Source: Anthonomus grandis grandis (Eukaryota; Arthropoda; Insecta; Coleoptera; Curculionidae). Taken from it: a stretch of DNA of 64,000 nt. Position 1 is the first letter of the stretch. The number at the start of each line of letters is the position of its first letter. This document shows positions 24,401-36,245 of the stretch, piece by piece. Under the pieces are notes generated by a model. It did no database searches. It had not been told where the DNA came from and saw only the letters and a program-made list of their open reading frames with translations. Location of the stretch: NCBI RefSeq assembly GCF_022605725.1, contig NC_065551.1:21514001-21578000 (forward strand), written 5' to 3'. Position numbers and translations under genes: made by a program.

Positions 24401-25035
24401 TCCTGTTCATGATCAATGTGGCTACCAAATACAAAATGTTCCTCTTAAAGTTCAAAACTACGACACCTCCCTAATACCATCCGATTACATTAAGCAGAAA
24501 CATCCAGCTAAATATTTATTTAATACCGTACAATGTTGTAGTAGCCGCAGTTCATTTGCATACAAAGAATCACAAGATACCGTAACGAGTTTGGCAAATA
24601 ATCAAACACATTTAGCAAATGATTTGCCGGATCAAAGCGACGAGTGTTGTGAAATTCAGCTGGTGCCAAATAAACTCGACAAGTCTAAAGATAGATTTGA
24701 TGAATGCTGTTTGGAGTATTCGCCAAGACGTCAGGAATGTGCTTTAAGTATGTTTAAATACAGTGTGTTTTTGTTTTCAATTTTTTTTTTTTATTTTAAT
24801 TTAATTTATTTAAGGTCAAATTAATATGGTACAAGAAAAATGTTATGATAATTACCAAAGTGCTGTGGTGATTTATCCTCCTGAAGAAGAATACCAGATA
24901 GAAACCAAAAAGTATAATATTTTTAACGACTCTGATTCAGATGAGTTTAGGAAGTTTATGGCAACAGTATCTCTAACTGGAGATGAGGAGATTGATAGAG
25001 AAATTTGTAATTTTTATAGAACTAGAGTTGTATAA
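21440..25035 (+). CDS. Kif6: Kinesin-9 family motor protein, KIF6-type
   Basis: Microtubule motor: the N-terminal motor domain hydrolyses ATP, and KIF6/KIF9 relatives act in cilia and flagella. Exons: 21440-21502, 21551-21633, 21690-21764, 21814-21856, 21908-22012, 22067-22173, 22222-22338, 22778-22909, 22961-23192, 23246-23398, 23454-23655, 23709-23927, 23980-24747, 24815-25035. Every intron is GT-AG and the sum is 2520 nt, giving 839 residues. Visible motifs are the P-loop GQTGSGKT (87-94), switch I NEYSSRSH (206-213) and switch II DLAGSE (239-244). ILEDGKGEAHLRNL and the LFLGNTNR block fit KIF6 best among kinesins. A coiled-coil-prone region covers about 325-560. Residues 567-764 hold 18 cysteines, including repeated DECC, which is unusual. 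The ATG precedes the usual kinesin beta-strand SIKVYARLK. No break was found. The ortholog call is strong; the tail's role is unknown. Confidence 0.93.
22498..22531. repeat. Dispersed motif as an imperfect palindrome
   Basis: CCATTAAAGTTATGCAT (one mismatch to the consensus) is followed directly by ACTTTAACTTAATGG, an inverted partial copy centred near ATGCAT. Confidence 0.6.
22717..22733 (+). repeat. Dispersed motif, diverged copy
   Basis: CCATTTGGGTTATGTAT, three mismatches to the consensus, in the same kinesin intron. Confidence 0.45.
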
Positions 25036-25039
25036 CTTT

Positions 25040-26010
25040 TTTAATATAGACAGACAAACTCAATATTATAATTTTAGTTTCTATGCTTTTTTATCACTAC
25101 AGCTAACAGATAACTAACAGCATAACAGATTGCTTAAATTAATAACTATTAACATAACTAGCCTTTGAGGTTTGTTACTCTCAAAATTATAAATAATAAT
25201 TATTACAAGACTTTGATGTTTACTATGTTAAAGCCTTAAATATAATTTTATATTTTGTATTGATCAATATGGTGTAATTATTAACATTGAAAAGTCTTTA
25301 GAAAGATTAACTTACAAATATTTTATATATTTTATTAAATATTTTTAGTCATAGGCGAGGTTTATAAAAAACTATCTAATTTTGTCAAAAAGAAGAATTC
25401 AGTCAAGTTATTGAAATTAAGCTACTAACAAAGAAAAAACTTTAGCTAGTAGCAGCGTTTTATCAGGGTGGTAAAACCAATTTCAAAACTTCAAAGAAAA
25501 TGTCAATAATTGAACGAATATTCACCAAAAAATCAGTATTGTCGGACAAACAGTATTTGAACAAATAGTATAACCAGTATTAGTATTTGGCGAATGCGCT
25601 AGGTCACAACAGTCCATAATAACATTGATTAAATATTTGAGTAAATATACATATAAGACTCGTTTAATTACTGTATTTTTATCCGTATATAAGTTTTATT
25701 TGACCTGTTGATTTTTAAAATTTAGGTCAATAATTTGTTTTCCATTGTCTTCCACTGAATGCACACTTTTATTGCATTTTAGGCTTCTTTTTGGCGCCCA
25801 ACTTTAGTTTTTATTTCTTAATACAATTTTTTGAATTGAATGGCAAGTCTCCGCAAGAAAGTTAGACGAAAAAGGATATTAGAAAAGAAATAGTAAAATT
25901 ATTTACCAACGTTATATAGTACAGGGCAAATTTTATTTCTCTAAAATGTTTCGAAATCTGGAATCTTTTAGAAGTCTATTTATTATTGTATTGGCTTTTT
26001 AGCATATCAT
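25040..26010. other. Non-coding stretch after the kinesin gene
   Basis: Holds the kinesin 3' untranslated region, without an obvious canonical AATAAA close to the stop. No other gene or repeat structure is recognised. Confidence 0.5.
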
Positions 26011-26017
26011 TTAAAAA

Positions 26018-27460
26018 TTTATTAGTGACAAAGAGGCAGTGGTTATCCCTCTTCATAAGGGTATAGATTTGGATCAGCCTTGTAATTTCCGTCCTATTTC
26101 TATTTTGTCTACCCTCTCTAAGATAGTTCAAAAGATTGCAAAAAGCAGAATTTTGTCCTTTTTACATTATAATGGCATTTTGTCTGCAAATCAGTTTGGA
26201 TTTCAAGCCTGTAAAGGGACTCATGATGCTGTTTTTAGCTTTTTGGAGAGCGTCTATGTGTCCTTGAATTCTGGAGAGTCATCGGCGGCAGTGTTATCTA
26301 TCCAAAGCATTTGACTGTGTGGATCATGGAATACTGTTATCTAAGCTCGATAAATTTGGTTTTAGGGGCGTAGCGTTGCGATGGCTTGAGTCCTATCTAT
26401 CAAATCGTACTCAGAAGGTTACAGTATCTGGGCGTTTGTCTGCTTCTAGATCCCTAAAATGCGGCCTTCCCCAGGGTTCAGTGTTGGGACCACTGTTATT
26501 TTTACTGTATTTGGATGACTTAAGTTAATTGAAACTGCAGGGCAAGGTGGTTCAGTTTGCTGATGATACCACCATACTATGGAGCCATAAAAATTCTGAT
26601 TATATTAATACTTGTATCCTTGAAGATCTTCAGATTTTATCAGGGTGGTGTGCTTCCAACAGGCTCGTGTTTAATGTAAGAAAGACGTCTATTATGGGGT
26701 TTAAGTGCGATGTTCAGGGTCTGATGTTTGACGAAAATTCCCTCTTGCAGAATAAAGAGTGCTGCAAGTTCCTAGGAATTACCATTGAGGGTCGCCTTCG
26801 GTTTGAAGATAATATTTTACATTAAGCTGGGAAATTATCTTCTGGATGTTTTGCAGTAAAAATGGCAAAACAAGAACTGGGAGGGGTGGTTACACGTTCA
26901 GTGTACTTTTCACTTATTGAATCTCATATTCGGGATGGCTTGCCTTTTTGGGGTTTAACCAATAAGCGGCTACTTAACATTGTCTTTGTTATTCAAAAAA
27001 AAGCAGTAAGATACCTGTGTTCTGCTAAGTTAAGAGATTCTTGCAAACCCCTCTTCATTTCTAAAAAAATCCTAACTGTTTTTTCACTCTTTATCTTAGA
27101 AACAGCTGCTCTTATTCACAAAATTCCCAAACTACCCTCTGACACTGGCCATTTGACTCGTCGTGTAAATGATGTTCCCCTACCGATTCCTACGTCTTTC
27201 CTTACCAAAAACTCTTATTAATTTACATAAGTAAAAAAATGTACAATCATGTTCCTCTATGCATTCATTGTTTTATTTAGTTATCTTTAATTCAAGTATG
27301 TTCAAAAAGTTTTGTCTTCTTGTGTTTAATTTTGTTCATTGTTTTGTCAATTTTTGAAATTGTATTTTTGTTTTGTTTTTTTTAGCTTGTAGGATGCTTG
27401 TACACAAGATTATTCTTACGTAATATAACACATTTTCATTCTTTCTTTCTTTCTATAGTT
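26018..27460 (+). mobile_element. CR1/Jockey-like non-LTR element, 5'-truncated, RT to 3' end
   Basis: The frame begins inside the RT fingers (AVVIPLHKG, FRPISILSTLSKIVQKI). It continues through motif A (LSKAFDCVDHG), CGLPQGSVLGPLLFLLYLDD and motif C FADDTTI, then the thumb (KFLGITIEGRLRF) and a C-terminal region ending at 27221. Compared with a continuous RT it has one frameshift near 26300 and in-frame TAA stops at 26526-26528 and 26823-26825. Otherwise the RT core residues are preserved, so it is a fairly young corpse. The endonuclease is missing. A CTTTCTTTCTTTCT tract near 27439-27455 probably marks the 3' tail. Target duplications were not found. Confidence 0.85.
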
Positions 27461-27474
27461 CATATTAATCCACG

Positions 27475-27845
27475 AATAGAACAAAAAGAAGAGGAAGAAG
27501 GTGCTAACCAATAGCTTATCAGGAGCAAACCAAAAGCTTATCAGAAGCATAAATGAATAAGTTTTAACAAGGTTATTATTTCCTTGTCTTTTTTTTTCAT
27601 CTATATCAGATCTATTCCGTTAACTCTTTATTATATATATTTTATTAGAAAAATGCAGAATTCAATCGCCAATAATTTATTTATTTCTCTTCCAATGGAA
27701 AATTGCTCAATTTAAAAAATATATTAAATAATTTGCAACAGAATAAAAACCTAACTTACATTATGAATTGCACCAAAAAACATAACATAATTAGCTAAAA
27801 ACTTTAAAAAGAGATAGGGTACAATTTGACATTAATATTTTTGTT
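27475..27845. other. AT-rich spacer
   Basis: Lies between two oppositely oriented retrotransposon remnants. Nothing identifiable. Confidence 0.5.
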
Positions 27846-27849
27846 TTTG

Positions 27850-28390
27850 GTAATAAATGCATGGCTTTCAACAGCCCTAAAAGTTTAGCCCTATTAGTAG
27901 GACAATCCAACTGATCCAAGTACTGGTAAGCAAGTTTTCCCACACTGGTAACAAAGGAATTATTTCCATACTTGATTCGGTAGGATCGGATATGGAATGG
28001 AGGTGTCTAATGGATTTGCCTATAAGAAAAATAGAGAGTAATATAATTAAGTATACTTCAACAGCAAATCCAGAATGAAGGATGTGATAGAAGATGGACA
28101 GGTCATGATGGTAACGACGGGTTTCGAAAGTATGGATATTAAGTTCAAATTTAAACTCGTGGTATATATTATGAAGTGGAACATTTCATTTAAAGGCAAC
28201 GTATTTTAAAGATTTGTGCAAAATCTGTTCAATCATCTGAACGTGACTGGTGTAATGAGGTTACCAAATACATTAACTATATTCTAGGTGAGAACGAACT
28301 AGTTCACAGTAAAGAAGCTTAATAGAAGCTAATACTAGCTTAATCTCTGGTGCACCTCTTAATGAAACCCAGCATTGTATGTATTTAGTG
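27850..28390 (-). mobile_element. Non-LTR retrotransposon C-terminal remnant
   Basis: Minus-strand reading from about 28350 downward gives IKLLYCELVRSHLEYS, then MIEQILHKSLKYVAFK, FETRRYHHDLSIFYHILHSG and, after frame changes, NSFVTSVGKLAYQYLDQL. These match in order the RT thumb and post-thumb part of CR1/Jockey/RTE-like elements (LVRSxLEYxxxVW, IExIQxxFLK, RRxxADLxFLYKIL). No catalytic motif remains. The 3' end of this element faces the 3' end of the plus-strand element at 26018-27460. Confidence 0.65.
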
Positions 28391-28571
28391 TATTGATAAT
28401 TTGATGTAAAAGCATATAATTTATATTTTTATTTAAATATAAATCACTGGATCAAAAATAAATTAATTTTCATAATTGAAAAACAGTTTTATTGTCCTTA
28501 TTTACTACATACAGTACTCATTTCTATTACCTTACTCCTTATTCACAATAACAATAATTGTATATATGTTA

Positions 28572-28740
28572 CTGTAAATGCCCGAAATTAGTCAAACCTA
28601 GTATCAGCGCTCTATACCTAGGATTTACCAAAAGCAAGTGGTAAAAGCCCAAAAACTAGTTATTTTGTTTCCATGTCGGACTTCTACCGGATACAAACAG
28701 TAAATCTTGAGATTTACCACCGCACTGGTAAAAGTATGAA
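28572..28740 (+). repeat. Left terminal inverted repeat of Ginger-like element
   Basis: It shares many blocks with the reverse complement of 30799-30959, for example TTACCAAAAGCAAGT, AAAAACTA, TTATTTTG, TCGGACTT, CAGTAAATCTT, GATTTACCAC and ACCGCA followed by TGGTAAAAGTA. Divergence is moderate. Confidence 0.85.
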
Positions 28741-28889
28741 TTTTTTTATAATAATAATTATGACAAATTAGAGATTTTGCTATACAAAGACATCTCTGTT
28801 TTTCTTTATTGAATCCTAACCTAGAATAAAATTACTTTGTGTTGTCGTCTGTGATATCGTTTAAAAACTAACAATTGGAATCTTCTTCA

Positions 28890-30520
28890 ATATAATGGCT
28901 CTTAAAATGCGTTTTTATTAAAGAATTAATAGCATAATTGCAGACAAGAACGTTCAGAACATTTTTTACATCAACACTGACAAGTTTAGTGCCTACATTA
29001 ACGAAGCGAAAGAGGCTAAGCAATTAAAACCTAAAAAAGCAATACACTACAGTAGATAAAAGCAATTCGATGTGATAAATATTGGAGGTGAAGAAAGACT
29101 TATCGTGCCAGTGAATCCAGATTGTAAAGATATACCTTACTATAAAATTTTTTTTATATGTGGAATATGATAATTTATATGACGTTTTTCTTACATCAAT
29201 CTCATCTTGCAACTGGACATGGAAGTAGAATAAGAACATTGAAAGAGATCAACCGCAAATATAAAAGTGTGACAGTAAAAGGTATAACGCAGTATTTACA
29301 GTTATATAAATCGTGCCAAAAAAATAAAGCATGCCAAAAAAAGGATTGGTAGTTGGGCCTATATTACACACAGAAATGAATTCGCGATGTCAAATCGATC
29401 TGAATGATCAAATTCCGACAGTAATTTAAAATTTATCATGGTGTATCAATAATCATCTCACCAAATTTGTTGTTTTGCGTGCTATTTGTACCAAGCGAGC
29501 TGAAGAAATTGCTTACAATTTGCTTGATATTTTTACACTTTTTGAAGCTCCCGGCATACTGCACTCGGATAAGGGACGTGAATTTTTTATTGCTGTGATA
29601 TCTGAACTTTGTCAATTATGGGAAGGCGTTAAAATTGTGCATGAGAAACATTCAAAATATGATTGCCACATCGATGGAAACATAAATGTAAAATAAAAAA
29701 TAAATGTATAAAGTGGAGTGAATCCTTTAAGATTTTTCAGGCTTTGAAGAATAATTTATACCATGAAGCCACTAAGCAGTCCCCTTACGAATATGAGTAT
29801 TTGCAATTCAAATATTCCGTCTCATATACTACCAAACTTGAAAATTGAAGAAAACCTTGAAAAAGTACTGTCTGAAGATCCAGAAGTGGTTAAGGAAGAT
29901 TCTACTGACTTGCCATCTTTTGTAAATTAAACAAATAATAATCCTGTTACGAATCAAAATGGTTAGCTAACTCTTATTGGAGGAAATGGTGGCGTTGACA
30001 TGGAAGAGGAAAGCGAATCTCAGAAAAATGAAAGAAAAACCTTAAATAATAAAAGGAGTATGGAGAAAGCTCATCGTTCTTTGGAAAAACAAGCAAAAAA
30101 ATTAAAATAGTTTCAAGTAAGAGGCTTCCGCCTGCAACACGTGGACAAACCGTTAATGTAAAAATACCAGACGCGGATCGATCCAAAACGGATCCTCGGA
30201 TTTTGTTGGATGTTGTATTAAAAAGAACGAATAAAAATGTTTATTGTCTTGAAACTAGCACAGAAACCTTGGCTCAGTAGTTTGCAAGAAATCAATTCAC
30301 TATTTGCAAAGATAATTTTCTGAGTTCTGGAGATGTTCTATCTCAGGAAATTAGCGTAAGAAGTGCAGTGCAAATATTGTCGCTATACGGTGCCTAAGGA
30401 TTTAAGAAATGTAATTGCATTCGAAAATGTCCCACCAAAAGATGTTTGTGCAGATCCTCCAAAATACTCCAAAATACTCCAATTCCAGATGCCACGGATG
30501 TTTGCCCTGTACCAATAAAT
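28890..30520 (+). pseudogene. KRBA2/Ginger-like integrase pseudogene
   Basis: Recognisable pieces in order: HLATGHGSRIRTLKEINRKY (zinc-binding HHCC region, 29210-29270), EFNSRCQIDLND (first catalytic aspartate, about 29375-29410), FVVLRAICTKRAEEIAYNLL and ILHSDKGREF (second aspartate, about 29553-29590), SPYE after the core, a basic linker, then PDADRSKTDPRILLDVVLKR (about 30168-30227), VRSAVQILSLYGA and GFKKCNCIRKCPTKRCLC (about 30400-30455), a tesmin-like cysteine motif. The segment that should carry the catalytic glutamate is lost around 29640-29700. Several stops and frameshifts occur, so no active protein is expected. Confidence 0.8.
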
Positions 30521-30798
30521 AAATATATTTATAAGTGGATATTATAATTCATTTATTTAAAGGATTTTTTCTTTTATTATTAATAAGTACTTTTTGCAAT
30601 ATTATTTCTTAAATTAATGTTTTTTTTTTAATATCTTGTTTAGAACTACTATGATTTCTCTTTAAATTTAAGAATATTAAAATAAAAAGTGTCTTAGTAT
30701 GACTTTTTGTTTTATTTATAAAGTACCTTATTTGCAGGCATTGAAATTTTAACCATTATTGTTTCAGGATATCGATTTTTGTAACGTAACAGTAGTAT

Positions 30799-30959
30799 TC
30801 GTACTTTTACCAATGCGGTGTGGTAAATCCTAAGATTTACTGGGTAAAAGTCCGAAATGGAAGCAAAATAATTAGTTTTTGGATTTTGTGACTTGCTTTT
30901 GGTAAGTCCTCGGTTTAGTGCGCTTATTCTAGGTTTTACCCATTGCCGGCCATTTACAG
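30799..30959 (-). repeat. Right terminal inverted repeat of Ginger-like element
   Basis: Inverted counterpart of 28572-28740, ending CATTTACAG, followed by TA. Confidence 0.85.
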
Positions 30960-31334
30960 TAAAGCAAAAATACAGATACGAGTTGGGATCGGCGATTTGG
31001 CGTTTTGGTTACTAAAGAATTATAATCAGTGCAGCAATCCTATCAATACTTACATCTACAAAGATTTATAATTATGTTTTAGTTTCAATTATAAAACGAA
31101 TTGGGGAGAAGAGGTGAACTTTTGGTTTGAAACTATAATGACCTAGGGCAAAAGAAGAAGATAACTCATACTAAGAATTTTCAACGCTTATTTCATCGAA
31201 GTTTTATCCATACAGGTACTTTAACACTGTAATTTTGTAGTTATTACTCTTTCAGCCTAATAGATTCTAATCTGGTATGGAAAAAATTTGAATGATGACC
31301 TTAAAATCATTTCAAATATTTCCAAAACCTTTTC

Positions 31335-31720
31335 CTATTCTTGAATGAAGCGAAAACAGAAGTTTTGTTAGTAGATAAAAATTTTCTTTTGGTGACATTT
31401 TAAAGTAACACTTTTAGATTGTGTGTGAATAGCATCCAATTTAAATTTACTGCTTATCCAAATTTAGTGCTTAAAGGGAATTAATTCTTGATAAAAACTT
31501 AAGGTTTTCTTAACATATTTCTAGGCAAACAGCTAATGCAAGTCTTAAAATTAGGATTTTCTATAAACACAAAGATTATTCAACTAAAGATATTAAACTC
31601 AGAATAAGTCTAGCTTACCTACTTTATATTTCACTTTGTTACGAGTTATTTGACATAATATTTAAGTTAGAATCAACACTTTATTGTATTTACAATTTAG
31701 AAGCAAATACATATTTTTTA
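31335..31720 (+). mobile_element. Highly decayed CR1/Jockey-like RT fragment
   Basis: LNEAKTEVLLVDKNF (about 31345-31390) resembles the LNxxKTExLLF segment after motif C. ASLKIRIFYKHKDYSTKDIK and LRISLAYLLYISLCYELF (about 31530-31650) resemble the thumb helices with ALVxSxLxY. Frames differ and no catalytic motif is present. Confidence 0.45.
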
Positions 31721-33070
31721 AAGGGTAATAGGATACGTGCGTATGTGGGAATCGTTGAAGCTTGAGAAAACAACTTACATTTTTAAATTTCAGATGATTT
31801 AGTTCCAGAAATAATTTTTCTTTCAAAATTATGTTTACCTTTATATTTTTTTTGTATTATTAAATTCAAATTAGCTCCAGAATATTTAAAAGTAATGTTT
31901 TTTTAATATCTAACTAATAATTTAAGCATCTATTAAATATTCAATTTAAATATTTTCCTAATCTTAAAAAGAGGGGCGCGAGATGTATTAGTCAAATATT
32001 TGACTTTTAAGATTTAATTATTATTATATGTTTTTAGGACTTATTTTTTTTTAATGTTTTGCAAACGTAAATGCAATTTGCAAAAATGTGAATATCAATG
32101 TTTGTTTTTATTCTTCTTCACTTCTATTTTAAATTTGTACAAAAACTAAATTATTTTTGTAACAGTTAACTCCATAGACATTCAGATTCATTAGTACATT
32201 ACCAAAGTACTAATTACTAATAATAAAATTAATCTAATATGAAATGATGATACCTTGAATTGTGGTTGTATCTATAAAAGATTTAAAACTATCAAAATAA
32301 ACTGCACAAGAAAACATTGCGGTATGATTTGGAATATCGTAGACAGTCTTTTCTTTATAAGTATAGATTAATGTCAGAAGAAATTACACTTACAAGGTCT
32401 AATCTAAAAAGTTTACTCTCTGTTACCTTATACGAATAAAGCAGCTTTTGCAATTTATGCCCCTATGCCGCCAAATAGTCCTTAAGCAATCATTTCATAA
32501 CCGCAAATAACTAAAATTATAGAAAATAAATCATAAATTAAATTATCATATTTGAGCTACCAGTTTTATTATATAAAATAAATGGCCTTTACCATTTGGC
32601 TATTCAAAGTTTGTATGATTTATGTTTGATTCTATCGCCTTCCTGGTCCTGATCGATAATAATTTAATAGTATCGTAAGTGTCACCGCGCAATTATAATT
32701 GCTATAATTTATTTCATATAAATATCTAACTTTGAAAAAATTATTTTGTTTCAATTACCAGAAGATAAATAATATGTCTTAGGAATAAATTAGTGTCAGA
32801 ATAATTAAATTAATATTGCAAATATGTGCTTTTTACGCTTATCGACACCTTGGATTTTTTTTGTCAAGTAGGAAAACCTATTAAACATTTACGCGTTGGT
32901 AATAAATTATCATTTAATTTTTTATTTTTGCAATGAAAAACAACGTTCTATAAGAAACATTTCAAAACATATTCATTATAAATGATGGAGGATTTGCATT
33001 TGACCGCAAATCACAAACAAATTGTATCTAAAAGCTCAATTTCAACCTACAATAAACAACAATAGTCACC
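31720..33070. other. AT-rich non-coding stretch
   Basis: Nothing supportable is seen. Confidence 0.55.
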
Positions 33071-33080
33071 TACTCACAAC

Positions 33081-33335
33081 TCAATCGTCGTGTCGAGAAT
33101 ATTCTTGCGGAGGTGTAAAATTGCTCATTATTTTATCAGATGCTTTCACGTGTACTGGAAAAGGACCAGTACCGTTATGATATTTAAAACTAATAGGCGT
33201 TTTGCCACTTGGAACTCTAGATTTTACCATAAAAAGATCGATTATTACAGCAACGAATAGGACGTTTACTGTATTTGTGGTAGACATTAATGATAATTTT
33301 GGAAAATTTAAATTTTCTGAAGGCAGATACGACAC
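33081..33335 (-). CDS. Unidentified small open frame, protein-like second half
   Basis: 84 codons. A likelier start is the internal ATG giving MSTTNTVNVLFVAVIIDLF, with a short hydrophobic stretch. The rest (PSGKTPISFKYHNGTGPFPV, then KASDKIMSNFTPPQEY and a RHDD ending) is less AT-driven than chance frames nearby. CTTCAG just upstream could be an acceptor, and GTTGTGAGTAG follows the stop. No family is recognised. It could be an exon, a transposon scrap, or chance. Confidence 0.25.
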   Translation of the reverse strand: MSYLPSENLNFPKLSLMSTTNTVNVLFVAVIIDLFMVKSRVPSGKTPISFKYHNGTGPFPVHVKASDKIMSNFTPPQEYSRHDD

Positions 33336-33339
33336 TAAA

Positions 33340-35440
33340 TCCCAATAATTTATTATGGTAAAAAGATGCGCACGCTATCATTAAGGGGAAGTGTAAAGGC
33401 ACAAAGTGGATTTGAAAAATCTTTTTTTTTTGTATATGAAGTTTGTACTGCAAACATTGTAGTTAACTAAGTTTAAAAAAGCCACTAAAAGTAGTAAAAT
33501 GCTTTTTTTTAATCACCATTTAAAAAAAAATCACAATACATTCCAGCTTTTAAAAAATCAATCTCAAGGATCCAAATTTACAATAAAAATTAATTAAGTA
33601 AGGATATGCTGATTTATAACTTGTCAACGCTTAATTTTAACCCTATATTAACCAGAAAAAACATCAGGAATTTACTTTGATTAAAGTCATCACTTTGGCT
33701 TATCAGAAAATCTTGAAATACAGATTTTGAGAGTTAAATTATGTTTAGGTAATTTGGTATTTACCATTTCACATTTTTTTTGTTTTGCAATGAGTAAATA
33801 AAGTAGGTACTGAGAATGATTGATATATAAAAAAATTATTAACTTTCCCCGTATCTATTTGATAGGAAGATGATATAAAGATGTAATAAACTATTTTAAA
33901 GATTTCGTCTTATCATTGAAAAGACACTCAAAACTTCTGATTGGAAATTAAAATTTAATTCTTAAAACTGATATTAACTTGAGTTTAATTTTATTCTGTA
34001 TGCACAAAAAAGATATTATAATAAAAATTGTGGTATTTATGTAATTAATTAATTAAATTAACAACTAATTAAAAAAAAATATTTTTTGATTACCAAACTT
34101 TACGATAAAAACTTTTTATTTGTAAACAGTATCATTTATTTTTTGTATCAATTTCTGGCTTATTAGGAAACAGTATTTTTGTTTTATAGCTTATATAATT
34201 TCATGCAAAAGATCTATATTTATTACTGGTATTAAATGTAGATATAAATATAGGCATTAAAATTTCTAACTTTTTTCAAGCTATTATTTCAATTCTCTAC
34301 TATTTATATTATTAAGAAATTGAATTTTGCTCATGTTGCTGTTATGTCTACCCACCAAAAAGATAATTAAAAAATACAATTTTTTTTCAGATTTCAGATT
34401 GACAGAGGATGTAGGCATTGAATTTTCTAATTCAACCAGAATAATATAAATATATTGACCTTTTTTCTAGTATTTGTTCAAGCCATACTATCAATCATAT
34501 CCCAAAATGTTCGTTGACTGATGACGTGTGCAGCTATTCTATTTGTTGGTCTGAAATTGTATATCAAGTACAAAAATTCTTGAATACATTAAATTGTGGA
34601 CCAGGTAGAATCTTGTTATTTTTTCTTTAACAAATGTTTGAACCGCCTTTCAATACCTCTGGCAAAGCTATATGTTTATAAAGTCAACTTTATATTTATT
34701 TTATGTTATAATTTTATGTATTTAGACTTCTCTAAAGGCATAACTTAGTAGGTTAACCCTCATCTGTAATTATTTTCTAGGCATGAAAAATCCATTTTAA
34801 GGAATCTATCTCAAGTAGTCAAATATGAATGTGTTGTGGTTTATGTCTTCAAAGTTTCTTCGTCCAGCCTACTGCAAGGTATTTATTATGTGCATATGTT
34901 TAACAATTTATCCATATCAAATATGGGGAATGCGCACAGTTAATTTCTCACTTGTGCAGATGACCTTAAAATGAATTACCAGATCTCATCTTTTTAAGAT
35001 AGAGAACACAAAGTCATATTAAGAGATTGCACTTTCTATATTGTGTAGATTATGTTATAAATGAACCAGTCTCATGGAAGCTTTAATCTGCAAACTTTCT
35101 TACTTAAGTTTTGGAATTGCTCTGGGAGTACCTTCAAAACACTGTTTTTTTAAAACTTCACCAGAGTAAGTTAATTTTTATTGTTAAAAAGTTAATATAG
35201 TGTAAATAAATTATTTTTTTAATTAATTTTTGTGATCCTCTCTACAAATGGTCATTGGGCTTTCTTTATTATTTCGTAGTAAAAATCATACTAAAATCAC
35301 ACAATACGCATCTGTAAGTAATTGTCTACCAATATCTTTAATTTAATAGAATATTACCGTTTAGTCAGATTCTTATTCTAAAACAAAATAATATTTATTC
35401 ACTTGTATTTACGAATTTCTAAAGTTGATAAGAATATCAT
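33340..35440. other. AT-rich non-coding stretch
   Basis: No gene supported. Part of 34500-35440 may belong to the decayed RT element that becomes readable at 35450. Confidence 0.5.
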
Positions 35441-35449
35441 AACTAAGTA

Positions 35450-36245
35450 AACAAGGTGTCTCACAGGGCAGTGTGGATCTTTTCCGTTTTGTATATACAC
35501 AGCAGATTTTTTCTTAATTTCTGAAACAGTTTAAAAGCCAGCAATGGTAACAACACATTAGTCTTCTTTAATAAAATCTCTTTGGCATGTAGGAACATGA
35601 ACACTGATTTTCATATATTTCCATTGCTTATTGACTCATTCTTAATGAAAACGTAATTCAATTAATTTCGTTTGTTAAATTTGAAGAAACTATTTTAAAG
35701 GATTAGCGTTTTTCATTAACTTTAAATAGCATATCGTTAAACTTTATAGACAGTTGCAAGAATTTGGGTATTTACATCGATTTTCATCTAAGATTCTTAA
35801 GTCGTATATCTTTAGTTACAAAAGAAAGTTTTGGAAAACTTGAATTATTGTTTATATGTATAATGAAGCCTTTGATACACCAACTAAACTTGGTTTATGA
35901 CTCTAGACTATTAGAAATATTTTATTTGAAATACAGTAATATTATTTAAATGCTTTGTTTAACTCAACATGATCATTTGTCTTTACAGAAAATTCTAAAT
36001 GCATGCCTCAAGATTAATTATGGTGTTCATAAGTTTGATCATATTTTGCCGCATCTAAAAAAATTGGACTGACTTACTTTAAGAAAAAGATACTATATTT
36101 TGTGTTCGATATTTAAGTTCAAACAATCTCATTTCGTAGAGTGCACATGTCGGAAATTTAACACTTTTTCTGATTTCCATGCCGTGGGTTTGGCTGAGAC
36201 TCGTCATGGTGATCGGTACTCTATACTAAGACGTAACAATTAATT
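35450..36245 (+). mobile_element. Decayed CR1/Jockey-like RT fragment, palm to C-terminus
   Basis: KQGVSQGSVDLFRFVYTADF (about 35447-35507) matches GVPQGSxLGPLLFxxYxxD with losses. NLGIYIDFHLRF (about 35758-35795) matches the post-palm KNLGxxxDxxL segment. Then come a thumb-like stretch, LRKRYYILCSIFKFKQ and CTRHGDRYSILRRNN-like residues to about 36240. The YADD region is not preserved and stops separate the parts. Confidence 0.6.

Larger units (their letters stand above)
28572..30959 (+). mobile_element. Ginger/KRBA2-like integrase DNA transposon, complete ends, dead
   Basis: A 2.4-kb unit bounded by inverted repeats (28572-28740 and 30799-30959) starting CTGTAAATG and ending CATTTACAG. It carries a decayed integrase gene in plus orientation. 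The bases outside are TA on both sides, which fits a TA duplication, but TTAC/GTAA is itself palindromic, so the true target duplication is ambiguous. Domain content fits the integrase family related to vertebrate KRBA2 and Ginger transposons: an HHCC-like zinc region, an integrase core, and a cysteine-rich CXC-type C-terminus. Family placement is inference; the end structure and domains are seen. Confidence 0.8.

Noticed and set aside
24202..24474. 90-codon frame overlapping kinesin exon 13
   Set aside because: Alternative frame of a confirmed coding exon with no independent support.
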